Below are positions 27,320 to 35,927 of a stretch of DNA of 64,000 bases, in pieces. The number at the start of each line of letters is the position of its first letter. The stretch's first letter is position 1. Where the stretch lies: the NCBI GenBank assembly GCA_963703385.1, contig OY969816.1, positions 682,001-746,000 on the forward strand, in the 5' to 3' direction. Below the pieces are notes generated by a model that saw nothing but the letters and a program-made list of their open reading frames with translations, was not told where the DNA came from and searched no databases. Origin of the DNA: Rhodoblastus sp963703385 (lineage in GTDB: Bacteria; Pseudomonadota; Alphaproteobacteria; Rhizobiales; Beijerinckiaceae). Position numbers and translations under genes: made by a program.

Positions 27320-28021
27320 TTATTTGGCGGCAAGATCGCCGGAGGCCCATTTCGTGTGGGCGCTCCCGAACTCGCGCATGATCTTGCCGTCCTGGCCGAT
27401 GATGTAGACGGTCGGCAGATCGCGAGCGCGAAGCCGATTGGTAAAACCATCGGCGCTGTAGATATCGTTGTGGACCCAGTAAAACGGCAGCGTGATTCCG
27501 TATTGCCGCGCGGCGAGCTTGACCGTCCGGCCGCTGTCGGCCATGGGGCTCTTCGGCTGCAGCACGCTGCCGAATTGACCGACATTGACGACGACGACCT
27601 GGGCGTCGCCGCCGCTCGACTTGATGAAGTTTTGAAATTCGCCGACCTGCGCCATCACTTTGGGCGCCGAAACCAGCGCCAGCACTAGAACGAGCGGCCC
27701 TTTCTCGGTGAAGGAAGAAAGCGCATGCTCCTGGTTGTTCTCGTCGCGGATTTTTATGTCGAGCGGGAACTTGTCCCCGACTTTGAGGCCCGGCGCGAAC
27801 ACGTCGCCGCCGACCTCGGCGGTGCTGACGAAATTGCCGACGCCGGCAGGAAAGGCGTTGTGGTAGACATAAGCGTTCGTCGTGTCGTTTCTCGGGGCGG
27901 AGAGATATACGTCTCCAGCCGCGCCGGGCGACGTCGCGGCCAGCAGTCCGACGAGTCCCAACGCCGCGCGATTTTGGAGCCTCCCGGCGCCGCCGCGTTC
28001 TCGCGATACGGATCTATTCAT
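27320..28021 (-). CDS. redoxin/SCO-like exported protein without cysteines
   Basis: 233 residues, signal peptide, then a thioredoxin-fold domain (GLKVGDKFPLDIKIRDENNQ, LVLVLALVSAPKVMAQ, DLPTVYIIGQDGKIMREF). Where SCO and peroxiredoxin proteins carry their catalytic or copper-binding Cys, it has SAPKVMAQ, and I find no cysteine in the whole protein. It therefore cannot do thiol chemistry and may act as a structural or copper-site assembly partner for the propeller protein 47 bases downstream. SCO-type proteins accompany thiocyanate dehydrogenase genes elsewhere (recollection). GGGAGG precedes the ATG. Confidence 0.7.
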   Translation of the reverse strand: MNRSVSRERGGAGRLQNRAALGLVGLLAATSPGAAGDVYLSAPRNDTTNAYVYHNAFPAGVGNFVSTAEVGGDVFAPGLKVGDKFPLDIKIRDENNQEHALSSFTEKGPLVLVLALVSAPKVMAQVGEFQNFIKSSGGDAQVVVVNVGQFGSVLQPKSPMADSGRTVKLAARQYGITLPFYWVHNDIYSADGFTNRLRARDLPTVYIIGQDGKIMREFGSAHTKWASGDLAAK

Positions 28022-28155
28022 ACACGCCTCCCTTTTTCTGAAAGTCGCCCGCGCGCCAGTGGGGCACGGGGCCTCGATTATTCCGACCGTCGAAGGCCGC
28101 CGAGCTTGGAGTCATCGCGATGGCGCGAGCCGGTCCTGGACCGGTCGCCCGGCGC

Positions 28156-28644
28156 TCAAGGCTCCTTCCAGCCGTAAGCCTGATTGTCGCCGCTCGCGCC
28201 GTAATATTTGAACGGCAGGAACTTGCCGGACATGGTTATCTTGACGCGGTCGCCTTTCGGGTCGGGGAGCCGCTCCATGACCATGTCAAAGTCGATCGCC
28301 GACATGATGCCGTCGCCGAATTCTTCTTCGATGAGCGCCTTCCAGGCCGGACCGTTGATCATCACCAGTTCGTAAAACCGATAGATCAGCGGATCGGTCG
28401 GCGGCATGGCGACGCCTTCCCCTCGCATCGGCGTCTCGTTGAGCATCGACTGCTCCGCCTTGGACAAGCCAAATAGCTTGGCCGCGTTTTCCGCCTGGGG
28501 CTTGGTCAATTTCATCTGGCCAAGAATCGCGCCGACGATGAGAACTTCAGAGTGGCCTCCGATCTCGCTGCAGATGTGCGTCCAGGGCCACCCCTTCTCG
28601 CGCTTTGTGTCGAGAAGTTTTTCAATGAGATCTCTTCGTTTCAT
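28156..28644 (-). CDS. cynS: cyanase (cyanate lyase)
   Basis: Converts cyanate and bicarbonate to CO2 and carbamate/ammonia in the cytosol. 162 residues: helical N-terminal domain (LTKPQAENAAKLFGLS), then the catalytic domain with the Arg and Glu of DPLIYRFYELV and the Ser of GIMSAIDF, ending YYGASGDNQAYGWKE-. Start 28644 is set by GGAG upstream and family length. It supplies nitrogen and removes the toxic cyanate expected from thiocyanate oxidation by the neighbouring propeller enzyme. Confidence 0.95.
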   Translation of the reverse strand: MKRRDLIEKLLDTKREKGWPWTHICSEIGGHSEVLIVGAILGQMKLTKPQAENAAKLFGLSKAEQSMLNETPMRGEGVAMPPTDPLIYRFYELVMINGPAWKALIEEEFGDGIMSAIDFDMVMERLPDPKGDRVKITMSGKFLPFKYYGASGDNQAYGWKEP

Positions 28645-28676
28645 CGAACGCTCCGCCCCGAAACTTTCCAGTGGGT

Positions 28677-28692
28677 AGCAATCGCTATGCCA
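28677..28692 (-). promoter_or_regulatory. sigma-54 promoter upstream of cynS
   Basis: Minus strand TGGCATAGCGATTGCT, GG and GC separated by 10 bases, 33 bases before the cynS start. It differs from the porin promoter (41855-41870) at only two positions. Confidence 0.8.
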
Positions 28693-28754
28693 GCCGCACC
28701 GAAAACATCGTGGTGGGGTCGCCTGGAACGATTTTGGCCCTGGACGCATGCCTT

Positions 28755-29017
28755 GCTTTCAATTCGTCCCGGATCCAAAGGGTTGAGCGGAGCGCCGGGA
28801 TTAGCCCGAATCGGCGTTGGAAGCAGGCGTTTTCGCGGCTGAACCGCTCGTTCGGCGCCTGTTCGTAGCCGGCTGTTTCGCGCTCATGCCGATGAGAACG
28901 CCGATGCGTTTGTTAGATGTCAAATGCCTCAGTCGGGGCGCGCGTCGCCTTGGCGCTCTCCTGAAGCCGCTTTAGCCATTTCAATTGAAACACCAATGGA
29001 ACATCACGTTGAAACAA
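28755..29017. promoter_or_regulatory. possible degenerate activator sites for cynS promoter
   Basis: At the distance seen for the other promoters (64 bp before -24) lies only a weak match starting CTTTCA at 28756. A stronger cluster of half-sites is at 28979-29017: palindrome TTTCAATTGAAA, then GGAACATC and TTGAAAC, but with altered spacing and about 290 bp from -24. Either could bind the activator. The rest of the 28693-29127 gap holds no gene I can recognise. Confidence 0.35.
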
Positions 29018-29127
29018 CGCCGGCGCGACGGCGACGAGGGTGCAGGAGCGTCGAACGAAGCGCCGTTATCGACAGCGCTGCGAGGGTCGCCGGGTCAAAT
29101 TCCAGAAGGGACGAGTCGAGGAGCCGC

Positions 29128-30051
29128 TCACTGCGGCGGCGGCGTGACGCCAAGAACGGCCGCGGCCATGAGGACCGCGAAGCCAAGCGCGAGTTCGATG
29201 GACACGCTGGCTTTCAGGAGAGCGCCTTGCCTTGCGCTCGCTGGAGCACTCCGCAAGCGCGACTGCGCAACGAAACGATTATAATAGGCCAGCGCCAGCA
29301 TCAACGCGACCAGCGCCGCCTTGACGCTGAGCACCGCGCCGTAATCGATCATGAAAAGGCGCTCGTAGGCCGCGCCCACCCGGAAGCAAAGATTGCCCAG
29401 GCCACTGGCCACGATCAACACGACCGCCGGCATGGCGACGAGCGAAAATCGCAACAGCAGGTCGAACGTCCGCCGGCGCGTTTCATCGTCGCCTTGTCCG
29501 CGGGTTTCCCGCAGGGCGAACAGCAGGGGCGGCAGTCCGCCGAGCCAGGCGGCGGCGGCGAGCACATGGGCGCAATAGACGGCCAGCATGACCGCGCCCC
29601 AGTTTCCGGTCGCCTCGGCGGCGTGGCCGAGCCAGGCCTGATCGGTCAGCAGCGCCGCGCCGACCGGGATCATCGCCCGCCGCCGTGACTCCGCCGCCAT
29701 CGGCCAGACGGCGAGGCCAAGCGCGAGTACGAAGAGAGCGAGGCGGATTTCGACGACTGGACCGAATTCGGTCTGGGTGAAAAACAAGGACAGGGTTTGC
29801 GGATCGGCGACTTTTTCAAGGCCGCCGGCCATATTGGCGATGATCGCGGCGATCCAGCCGAGGCCCGAAAGGGCCGCGACCGGCGCTGCGAGGCGCAGCA
29901 GAATATCGCTCGCCCGCCGGGCGCCTGGAAAGGCGCCCGGCGTATAAGTCCAGAACAAGGCCGACCCGAACAGGGCAAAAACCGACGCGAAGTGAATCCA
30001 GCGCGTCAGCAGCAGCAGGGCCGGGATCGCAAAACCTTCGGAAGCGTCCAT
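29128..30051 (-). CDS. copD: CopD-type copper transport membrane protein
   Basis: 307 residues, eight or so membrane helices, with RWIHFASVFALFGSALF and SGLGW near the N-terminus, the His-containing LLTDQAWLGHAAEATG, and VYCAHVLAAAAWLGGLPPLLF typical of CopD. It follows copC after one base. CopCD brings copper into the cell or to periplasmic copper enzymes, consistent with a multicopper enzyme made from this locus. Confidence 0.88.
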   Translation of the reverse strand: MDASEGFAIPALLLLTRWIHFASVFALFGSALFWTYTPGAFPGARRASDILLRLAAPVAALSGLGWIAAIIANMAGGLEKVADPQTLSLFFTQTEFGPVVEIRLALFVLALGLAVWPMAAESRRRAMIPVGAALLTDQAWLGHAAEATGNWGAVMLAVYCAHVLAAAAWLGGLPPLLFALRETRGQGDDETRRRTFDLLLRFSLVAMPAVVLIVASGLGNLCFRVGAAYERLFMIDYGAVLSVKAALVALMLALAYYNRFVAQSRLRSAPASARQGALLKASVSIELALGFAVLMAAAVLGVTPPPQ

Positions 30052-30052
30052 G

Positions 30053-30427
30053 TCACGGCGCGATTGTGAACTTGTAGGTTCCGGAGGTGTGATGGGTGTC
30101 CACCGAAACCACATGCCAATGAACGAAATAGGTTCCCGGCGCGAGTTTGTGTCCGAGGGAGACATGAAGCGTCGCCGGGTCCGACGGATCGACCCGCGCC
30201 GTGCCGGCAGGGATCGAAGCCCCGGCCGCCGAGGTCACGGACACGCCGGAAAAGGCGGGCACGATGTTCTGGGTGAAGCTCAGGGTCAGCTCGCTCGGCG
30301 CGCCCTGGGAGGTGGAGCCGACCGAAGGAACGGCGTGGTCGAGAAAGGCGTGCGCCCAGACGGGCGCGGCGAAGGCGACAGCGCCGACGAAGGCGGCGGC
30401 GACGAAGGACATGCGCAAGATTTTCAT
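30053..30427 (-). CDS. copC: CopC periplasmic copper-binding protein
   Basis: 124 residues. After signal cleavage at VWA the mature protein starts with His (HAFLDHAVP), the N-terminal copper ligand of CopC; the other ligands are in VDTHHTSG. GGAGG six bases before the ATG. Partner of CopD. Confidence 0.93.
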   Translation of the reverse strand: MKILRMSFVAAAFVGAVAFAAPVWAHAFLDHAVPSVGSTSQGAPSELTLSFTQNIVPAFSGVSVTSAAGASIPAGTARVDPSDPATLHVSLGHKLAPGTYFVHWHVVSVDTHHTSGTYKFTIAP

Positions 30428-30439
30428 TTGTTTTCCTCC

Positions 30440-31426
30440 TCACATATGGCCGCGCGCCTGCGGCGGTCCGAACAGCGGCTTGCCGAGCGTATCGGGCGCG
30501 ATGTCGTCGAGGAAGAAATCGACGATCGCGAGCACGCCGAGATGGGCGCCGCTTTCCTTGTTGATCGGCGCCTGGGCCATCACGCCCACTTCGAAATATC
30601 TCCCGATGTAATAGAGCGACGGACCGACGACGCCAGTCGTGACATTGGTGGGAAAACTTCCAGGCGCATTGGGCGCGAGATTGCTGACCGGCGTATTGAA
30701 TTGGGCTTCGAAGGCCGGGATCAGTCGCCGGAACAGCTCCGGCGTCTCCTGCACATAAGAGTTCATATACAGCAGGCTGTATTGCAGGGTCATGCCATAA
30801 TAGAGCGAGGTCGGATTGAGGCTGCCGTTGGCGTTGGTGGCGGTCATCGGAAAATTGACCCCGAATTCGCCGGTGAGCGCGAGGGGCCTGACCCAGTCGG
30901 CCTGCGCCTGCCCAAAGCCCTTGCCGCCATAGACCAGGAAGGTCAGGGTGGAAAAGGGCGCCGACGGCAGCGAGGCGCTCTGCGGGCTGCCGGTATTGGC
31001 CCAGTTGTAATCGACGGCCACCGACACGATCGCTTCGGATTTGGCGTCCTGCCAAGGCGTATATTTGAGTTCGGTCGTGATGTTGGACCAGCCGTGGGCG
31101 CTGGGGTTCGTCTGCCAGTTATAGTTCTGAAAGACGGCGGCGGCGAGATCGGCGGTGATGGTTTTCCCGTAGAACCAGCCCAGCGAATAATTGTACGATC
31201 CGAGCGAACCGTCGGGGTTTGCCGATTGCATGTAAGCGAAACTCGGCAACGCCAGTTCGTCATTGACGCCGGGATCGTCGATGGTCAGCGTCGCGGGAAA
31301 GACGCGGTCGCCGACGATGGTGTGGGCCTGGGCTTGGAAGGCGATGGCCGAAAGAGCCGCGCAGGCGGCAAGGACACGGGTTTTACGCACACGGCGGGGC
31401 GCCCGCGTGATGAGGTGAAGTTTCAT
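30440..31426 (-). CDS. putative outer-membrane beta-barrel protein of the copper block
   Basis: 328 residues with an arginine-rich signal peptide ending QAQA; mature protein begins HTIVGDRVFPATL. The alternating-residue pattern with many aromatic positions (LGWFYGKTITADLAAAVFQNYNW, LYYGMTLQYSLLYMNSY) suggests a beta-barrel. It lacks the C-terminal Phe of classical porins. It lies 12 bases before copC and might admit copper or substrate. I do not recognise the family. Confidence 0.6.
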   Translation of the reverse strand: MKLHLITRAPRRVRKTRVLAACAALSAIAFQAQAHTIVGDRVFPATLTIDDPGVNDELALPSFAYMQSANPDGSLGSYNYSLGWFYGKTITADLAAAVFQNYNWQTNPSAHGWSNITTELKYTPWQDAKSEAIVSVAVDYNWANTGSPQSASLPSAPFSTLTFLVYGGKGFGQAQADWVRPLALTGEFGVNFPMTATNANGSLNPTSLYYGMTLQYSLLYMNSYVQETPELFRRLIPAFEAQFNTPVSNLAPNAPGSFPTNVTTGVVGPSLYYIGRYFEVGVMAQAPINKESGAHLGVLAIVDFFLDDIAPDTLGKPLFGPPQARGHM

Positions 31427-31522
31427 TCTGGTCTCGCAAAATGTTGCTGGCCGCCATGCGGCGTGAGGCGCGCCGGAAAGGCAAAAGGCGGCGCCCGTAA
31501 AAACGCGCTCAAGAAGCGCGGA

Positions 31523-31915
31523 TCAGACCAGAACCGGGGGACCGCGCGCCGGCGGCGTGCTCAGCGGTTGCGAGCGCGGCGGCAGGCGTTGCGCCGGAAG
31601 GGAAACCAGCAGGATGACCCGCGCGGCGGCGCGGGCCACGATGACCGGCGGCGGCGCGCCCGGAAGCGACGAACCCAGCGCCTGGCACATCGGGCAGGCG
31701 TCGCACGAGCTATGTTTGTGGTTGTCGCCATGCCGATGCAAATGAGCGTACGACGCGCCAGTATGGGCGTCGGCGACAGCGCCGCCCATCGCCATTGGAC
31801 ACGGCGGCGGGGCGGCGAACAGACTGGCGCCCTGGAGCATGAAGACGAGCGCGACCAGGCGCGCGACCCACGCCCGCCACAATCCGCCGCGCCTGTCCTT
31901 CAACGCCCGCGCCAA
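31523..31915 (-). CDS. DUF2946-like small exported protein
   Basis: About 130 residues. Hydrophobic N-terminal segment (ARLVALVFMLQGASLFA), then a His-rich part (HLHRHGDNHKHSSCDACPMCQALG) with the CxxCPxC pattern common in DUF2946 proteins of copper loci, then a second hydrophobic stretch and a proline-rich end. Probably metal-binding. No ATG fits; TTG 31915 has GGGAG seven bases upstream and is my guess for the start. Confidence 0.55.
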   Translation of the reverse strand: MARALKDRRGGLWRAWVARLVALVFMLQGASLFAAPPPCPMAMGGAVADAHTGASYAHLHRHGDNHKHSSCDACPMCQALGSSLPGAPPPVIVARAAARVILLVSLPAQRLPPRSQPLSTPPARGPPVLV

Positions 31916-31944
31916 AGGAGCTCTCCCTTCCGGGGCGCGGGCGA

Positions 31945-33039
31945 TTAAGCCCAGCGCTCCATCAATTTCACGCCGCCAAGTCCGCCCAGAACGATGGCGA
32001 CAAAGGTGAGAAAGGATCCCGCCGCCAGGGTCGAAACGCCGGTGACCGCCTGTCCGATCGTGCAGCCCAGCGCCATGACGCCGCCGACGCCCATGAGCAT
32101 AGCCCCGACGAGATTGCGGAGCATATCGCCGGAATCGGCAAACGTGGAAAAGCGAAAGCGGCCAGTGAGCTTCGCAACGATAAAGGCGCCGACAATCACG
32201 CCGCCGACGCTTGCGACGCCGAAGCCGGGCGCGCCCAATGCGGTGTAACGCTGGAGCCATTCAATGCTGTCGCCCGTCGGACGAACATAGGTCAGGGAGA
32301 TCGGCGCCGCAGGACTGGCCGCCAGTTCGTCGTAGGCAAGGCCTGTCAGGGCCCAGCCAGCGATGACGCAGAGCGCGACGCCGAGCGCCGCCGCGACATG
32401 GATCCGGGACGTCGAAAAATCCTTGTTCGAGAAAGCCCAGACGGCCACGGCAACCGAAATGGCGATTCCGGTCCACAGATTGGCAGCCTCGCGAGAAACA
32501 TGAAGGCCCGCGCCAATGAGATCGCCAAGGCTCTGGGTCGAGACGCCGAAAGAAGCCAGGCTGACGCTGGTCGAATTCTCCAGCGCGGCGCGCGTCGGCC
32601 CGAACACGCCGCCTATGGCGATATAGGCGAATAGCCCGACGAAGATCAAGTTGACGAGCGAGCGCAGGTCGCCCGCGCCAACTCGAACCAGATTGCGGCT
32701 GGCGCAGCCTCCAGCCAGCGTCATGCCGACGCCGAACAGCAGACCGCCCAATATATTGCCGGCCCAGTTCAGCTTGGGCCCGGCGAGATACATCGACTTT
32801 GTCAGCGGCGCGACGCCCGCGAAAGCGAGGATCTGGGCGCCCAGAATGGCGAGGCCTGCGGCCAGCACCCAGGCGCGAAACCGGCGGCTGTCGCCGAATG
32901 TCGCCATGTCGGAGAGGGATCCCATCGTGCAGAAGTTCGTCGCCTGGACAATCGCACCGAACAGAGCACCGATGAGCAACCCGCCGAGCGTCAGCCAAAA
33001 GCTGCTGTTGGCGACAAACGCCTCACGAAAACTTTCCAT
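31945..33039 (-). CDS. YeeE/YedE-family sulfur-compound transporter (copy 1)
   Basis: 364 residues, about nine membrane helices. The pore cysteines of the thiosulfate transporter family are present: NFCTMGSLSDM, GGCASRNLVR and ALGCTIGQAVTG. It would move thiosulfate or sulfane sulfur across the inner membrane. Start at 33039 has GGAGGAG nine bases upstream; the longer open frame to 33234 overlaps its own promoter and is rejected. A sigma-54 promoter at 33161-33176 precedes it. Confidence 0.88.
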   Translation of the reverse strand: MESFREAFVANSSFWLTLGGLLIGALFGAIVQATNFCTMGSLSDMATFGDSRRFRAWVLAAGLAILGAQILAFAGVAPLTKSMYLAGPKLNWAGNILGGLLFGVGMTLAGGCASRNLVRVGAGDLRSLVNLIFVGLFAYIAIGGVFGPTRAALENSTSVSLASFGVSTQSLGDLIGAGLHVSREAANLWTGIAISVAVAVWAFSNKDFSTSRIHVAAALGVALCVIAGWALTGLAYDELAASPAAPISLTYVRPTGDSIEWLQRYTALGAPGFGVASVGGVIVGAFIVAKLTGRFRFSTFADSGDMLRNLVGAMLMGVGGVMALGCTIGQAVTGVSTLAAGSFLTFVAIVLGGLGGVKLMERWA

Positions 33040-33160
33040 ATGCGCCGTCTCCTCCGAACCTGCCTTGGATTTTCGATGGGCCGCGTTCCGCCGCTTCCCG
33101 CTGTCGCCGGCCGTCACACCGCCTTCCGCTCGTTCGGCGTCGGGCCTTCGCTCGGAGGGC

Positions 33161-33176
33161 TGCAAAGACCATGCCG
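33161..33176 (-). promoter_or_regulatory. sigma-54 promoter of yedE1
   Basis: Minus strand CGGCATGGTCTTTGCA, exact 10-base GG-GC spacing. The start of transcription near 33150 leaves a leader of about 110 bases. Confidence 0.85.
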
Positions 33177-33240
33177 GGAGCCCCGGCGGCGCGCAGGGGC
33201 TTGAAACCACAACTTGCTTCTGCTGCCACGCCATCGGCAG

Positions 33241-33277
33241 GGTTTCACGGCGTTACATGACGAAACGTGGTGAAACA
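33241..33277 (+). promoter_or_regulatory. 37-bp activator site (UAS) of yedE1
   Basis: GTTTCA, GTTACA, CGAAAC and TGAAAC at the same spacing as the sites at 12861 and 41932. It lies 65 bp upstream of -24. An identical copy is at 51242-51278. Confidence 0.8.
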
Positions 33278-33318
33278 TCGAGAACACGCCGACACGTCGC
33301 CCGGGCCGGCAAATGCTA

Positions 33319-34156
33319 GGGTCAAAACTCATAACCAGTAGCTGACGGCAGCTGCGATGCAAACGGCGGCGAGGAAATTTGTGGCGTTTCTGTCGTAGCG
33401 CGTCGTCACGCGCCGAAAGTCTTTCAACCGGCAGAACATCCGCTCGATGGCGTTCCGGTTCTGGTAAAGGACGGGGGAGAAGCAATTTTTCCATTTCCGG
33501 TTGGCCTCGGGCGGGATGTTCGGCATCGCGCCGCGTTCCTCGACCTGGCGACGGATGGCGTTGGCGTCACAGCCTTTGTCGGCATGGAGAATTTCGCAGA
33601 CGGGAAACTGTTCGAGCAATGCCGCGCCAGCGGCGCCAGCGGCGACAGGCCCGCCGCCGAGCATGAAGGCCAGTGCGCGGCGCAGAGCCTCGGTCAGCGC
33701 GTGGATTTTTGTCGTTCGCCCACACCGCGAGCGACCAATCGCCTGATTTTTCTCCCCCCTTTGCCGCCAGCGGCCGAGCGATGCTCCTTGACGGCCGAAC
33801 TGTCGATCAGAACCTCGGCCGGTGGTCCGCCCGCTTGCGCAAGGGCTTGAAACAAAGCCGTCCATTTGCCCTTTTCCGCCCATCGGACGAAGCGATTGTA
33901 GAGCGTCTTCCTCGGTCCATATTCCGGCGGCGCGTCGATCCATCGACCGCCAGACTTCAGTACTTGAACGATGCCGCTGATCACGCGGCGATCATCAACC
34001 CGCGGCTTGCCGCGCGTGTCGGTCGGCAGATGCGGCTCGATCTTTGAAAATTGTTCGTCCATTAGCCAAAACTGATCGCGATTCATCGGCGCTTCCTTTC
34101 GGAAGCTGTGAATCACAAGCCGCTGATCATGCCAACCATTTTATGGGTCCTGACCC
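33319..34156 (-). mobile_element. IS5-family element, copy A (838 bp)
   Basis: Terminal inverted repeats GGGTCARRACYCATAA, flanked by TA on both sides (33317-33318 and 34157-34158), as for the IS427 group. Copy B at 51320-52157 differs by one base that I noticed (A at 33326 versus G). The right flanking TA forms part of the stop codon of the FCSD gene. Confidence 0.9.
33329..34086 (-). CDS. IS5-family transposase, two overlapping frames
   Basis: First frame from ATG 34086 (AAGGA upstream) gives the N-terminal half (FSKIEPHLPTDTRGKPRVDDR, then VLIDSSAVKEH with the first catalytic Asp). The second frame, joined at a G6AGA5 run near 33750-33760, gives TTKIHALTEA, ILHADKGCDA and RNAIERMFCRLKDFRR with the remaining acidic residues. 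A programmed frameshift is normal for this group. Confidence 0.88.
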
Positions 34157-35505
34157 TAGATCAACTGGCGGTACAAGCCCTCCCCCCAGTCAAGGCCGGC
34201 TTTGGCGTTCGCCGCCGATCTTTCGTTGTCGATCTTGACGTCTGTAAATGAGAAGTCCCGCTCGGCATATCTGGTTTGCACCATGATCGCCTGTTCCGGT
34301 TGGGCGTCGACCATGGGGTAGCAAATCGTCAAGGGACTCTCCCACGCGATATCCCTTCCCGCCTCGCGCGCCGCTATCAGCCTGGCGACGAATTGCGCCT
34401 CCGTATGCGCCGTATTGGCGGACTTCGAGAAAGGCATTGGCCGCGCATCGCCGGTCACGTAGCAGGCCTCATCTCCCTTGCAGGAATAAGTGTGGACGTC
34501 GATGTGGGCTTCTATCTGCGGACTGTGCGGATCATGCAGGCCCAAATCCTCTATCAGCCTGGCCGCCCGGATCCTTGGATAGATGGACGCATCATCGAAA
34601 TTGAAACTATCGAATTCTGTGGCGACGATCTTTTTGACGGGATCGACTTTCTGGATAAAGGTAAGCGGCATGTATTCGAGAACAGCTTTGTAAAGCTGGT
34701 CGAATGCAGCAAGAAAGCCCGGCGCCAAGGGGGCGAACGGCTTTTCGCTGGCGTCGAGGAGCAAGACCTTGCCCTTGATCTTGTGATGTTTGAAATAGGC
34801 GGCCACCATGCACGCTCGCTCGTAAGGCGCGGGAAGGCAGCGATAATTGCCGCTCGGCACCGTCATGAGAAAGATCCCGCCTTGGAAGCGCTCGAGTTTC
34901 TTCTTGAGCGACAAATGTTCCGAGCCGGGCTTGAACGCCGCAGGATAGTTTTGCGCGCACATCACCGCCATCGCCGGATCGTCGAGGCCGAGCGAGGCGT
35001 AGTTGTAATCGACGCCAGGGGCAATGACGATATATTGGTAATCGACATAACCTTCGCTTGTATAAGCGCGCCTGGCTTCTCGATCGAGGTCGATCAGCTT
35101 ACCCTGTAGCCAGACATAATTGCCGTCCCTGGCCGCATCGCAATACGAATGCGTCAAGGCTTTCAGGTTTACGAGGTCGGCAAGCCATAGATTGCTGAAA
35201 AAGCAGGACATATAGGTCGCATTGGGCTCGACCATGACCACGTCGAACGCCGGATTGGCCTGTTTGAGCGCGCGGGCAATGGTGAGACCGGAAACGCCGC
35301 CGCCAACCACCACACAGCGCGGACCCGCCACCCCCGGCAGGTCCGCAGCCCGCGCGGTTCGTCCGCTTATCGCCGCCATAGCTGGCGCCGCCGGCGCCAA
35401 CAGACCTGCGGCGGTCGCAGTCGCCGCAACGGCCACACCAGCCGAACCCCGCAGGAACCGCCGCCGCCCGGCGCGAAAAATTCCTCTGTCGCGTCGCCAA
35501 GTCAT
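34156..35505 (-). CDS. flavocytochrome c sulfide dehydrogenase flavoprotein (SoxF/FccB type)
   Basis: Periplasmic FAD enzyme oxidising sulfide or polysulfide. Tat signal RRRFLRGSAGVAVAATATA, FAD-binding GGGVSGLTIARAL, the redox Cys in YMSCFFSN, VMCAQNYPAAF and the FAD-contacting YVTGDARPMPFSKSANTAH. 449 residues from ATG 35505 (GGAGA upstream). No cytochrome subunit is adjacent. The C-terminus ends LDWGEGLYRQLI and its TAG stop is created at the IS5 insertion TA, so a few native residues were probably lost. Confidence 0.88.
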   Translation of the reverse strand: MTWRRDRGIFRAGRRRFLRGSAGVAVAATATAAGLLAPAAPAMAAISGRTARAADLPGVAGPRCVVVGGGVSGLTIARALKQANPAFDVVMVEPNATYMSCFFSNLWLADLVNLKALTHSYCDAARDGNYVWLQGKLIDLDREARRAYTSEGYVDYQYIVIAPGVDYNYASLGLDDPAMAVMCAQNYPAAFKPGSEHLSLKKKLERFQGGIFLMTVPSGNYRCLPAPYERACMVAAYFKHHKIKGKVLLLDASEKPFAPLAPGFLAAFDQLYKAVLEYMPLTFIQKVDPVKKIVATEFDSFNFDDASIYPRIRAARLIEDLGLHDPHSPQIEAHIDVHTYSCKGDEACYVTGDARPMPFSKSANTAHTEAQFVARLIAAREAGRDIAWESPLTICYPMVDAQPEQAIMVQTRYAERDFSFTDVKIDNERSAANAKAGLDWGEGLYRQLI

Positions 35506-35927
35506 TCTTCTTTCTCCGAAAATCCAGAATATTCGCCTCGATGGCGGCTCGACGCCTACCTCCTGCGTAGGCGGCCGAGGCTCATATATGATGCCGTTGG
35601 CGCGCAAGCTCGTCGCACCTTCCTTCCAACGCAATCGGACCCTGCGCGCCACGCTTGCCGCTGCCGATATCGAAGCGGGTTCCAACGCGGCGAAAAGACG
35701 ACGAGCAAATTCTTTGCCGAAATCGGCGGCGCGTCGGCGATGATCGTAGGCTGCGGAGCCAACGCCGTGGGGGTCGACTGCGCAGCGCCACCGCAAACCG
35801 CGCCCGACACGTTCGCGCAATGCAACCGCCGCCATTGACAACGGAAGATGATTTTGACCAACTTTATGTTAACTGATCTAAAAAACGCATCGGCAATCGT
35901 TCGAACGCCGGCCCTGGCAAGCGGTGA
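35506..35927. other. intergenic region between divergent FCSD and histidine kinase genes
   Basis: The minus-strand frame is open, but nothing in it resembles a protein family. A weak sigma-54-like match for the FCSD gene lies at 35816-35831 (GGC, TTGC, spacing 10), without a recognisable activator site. AT-rich DNA at 35850-35890 may hold the kinase promoter. Confidence 0.4.

Noticed and set aside
25788..27350. Propeller protein as methanethiol oxidase / selenium-binding protein
   Set aside because: It lacks the motifs I know from that family and its histidine spacing fits thiocyanate dehydrogenase better; the neighbouring cyanase also argues against it.
33040..33234. N-terminal extension of yedE1 to 33234
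   Set aside because: It would overlap the sigma-54 promoter, and the added residues are unlike the family; GGAGGAG supports 33039.
35816..35831. Sigma-54 promoter for the FCSD gene
   Set aside because: Spacing and GGC/TTGC fit, but the -24 box is weak, it is about 310 bases from the start, and no 37-bp site is upstream.
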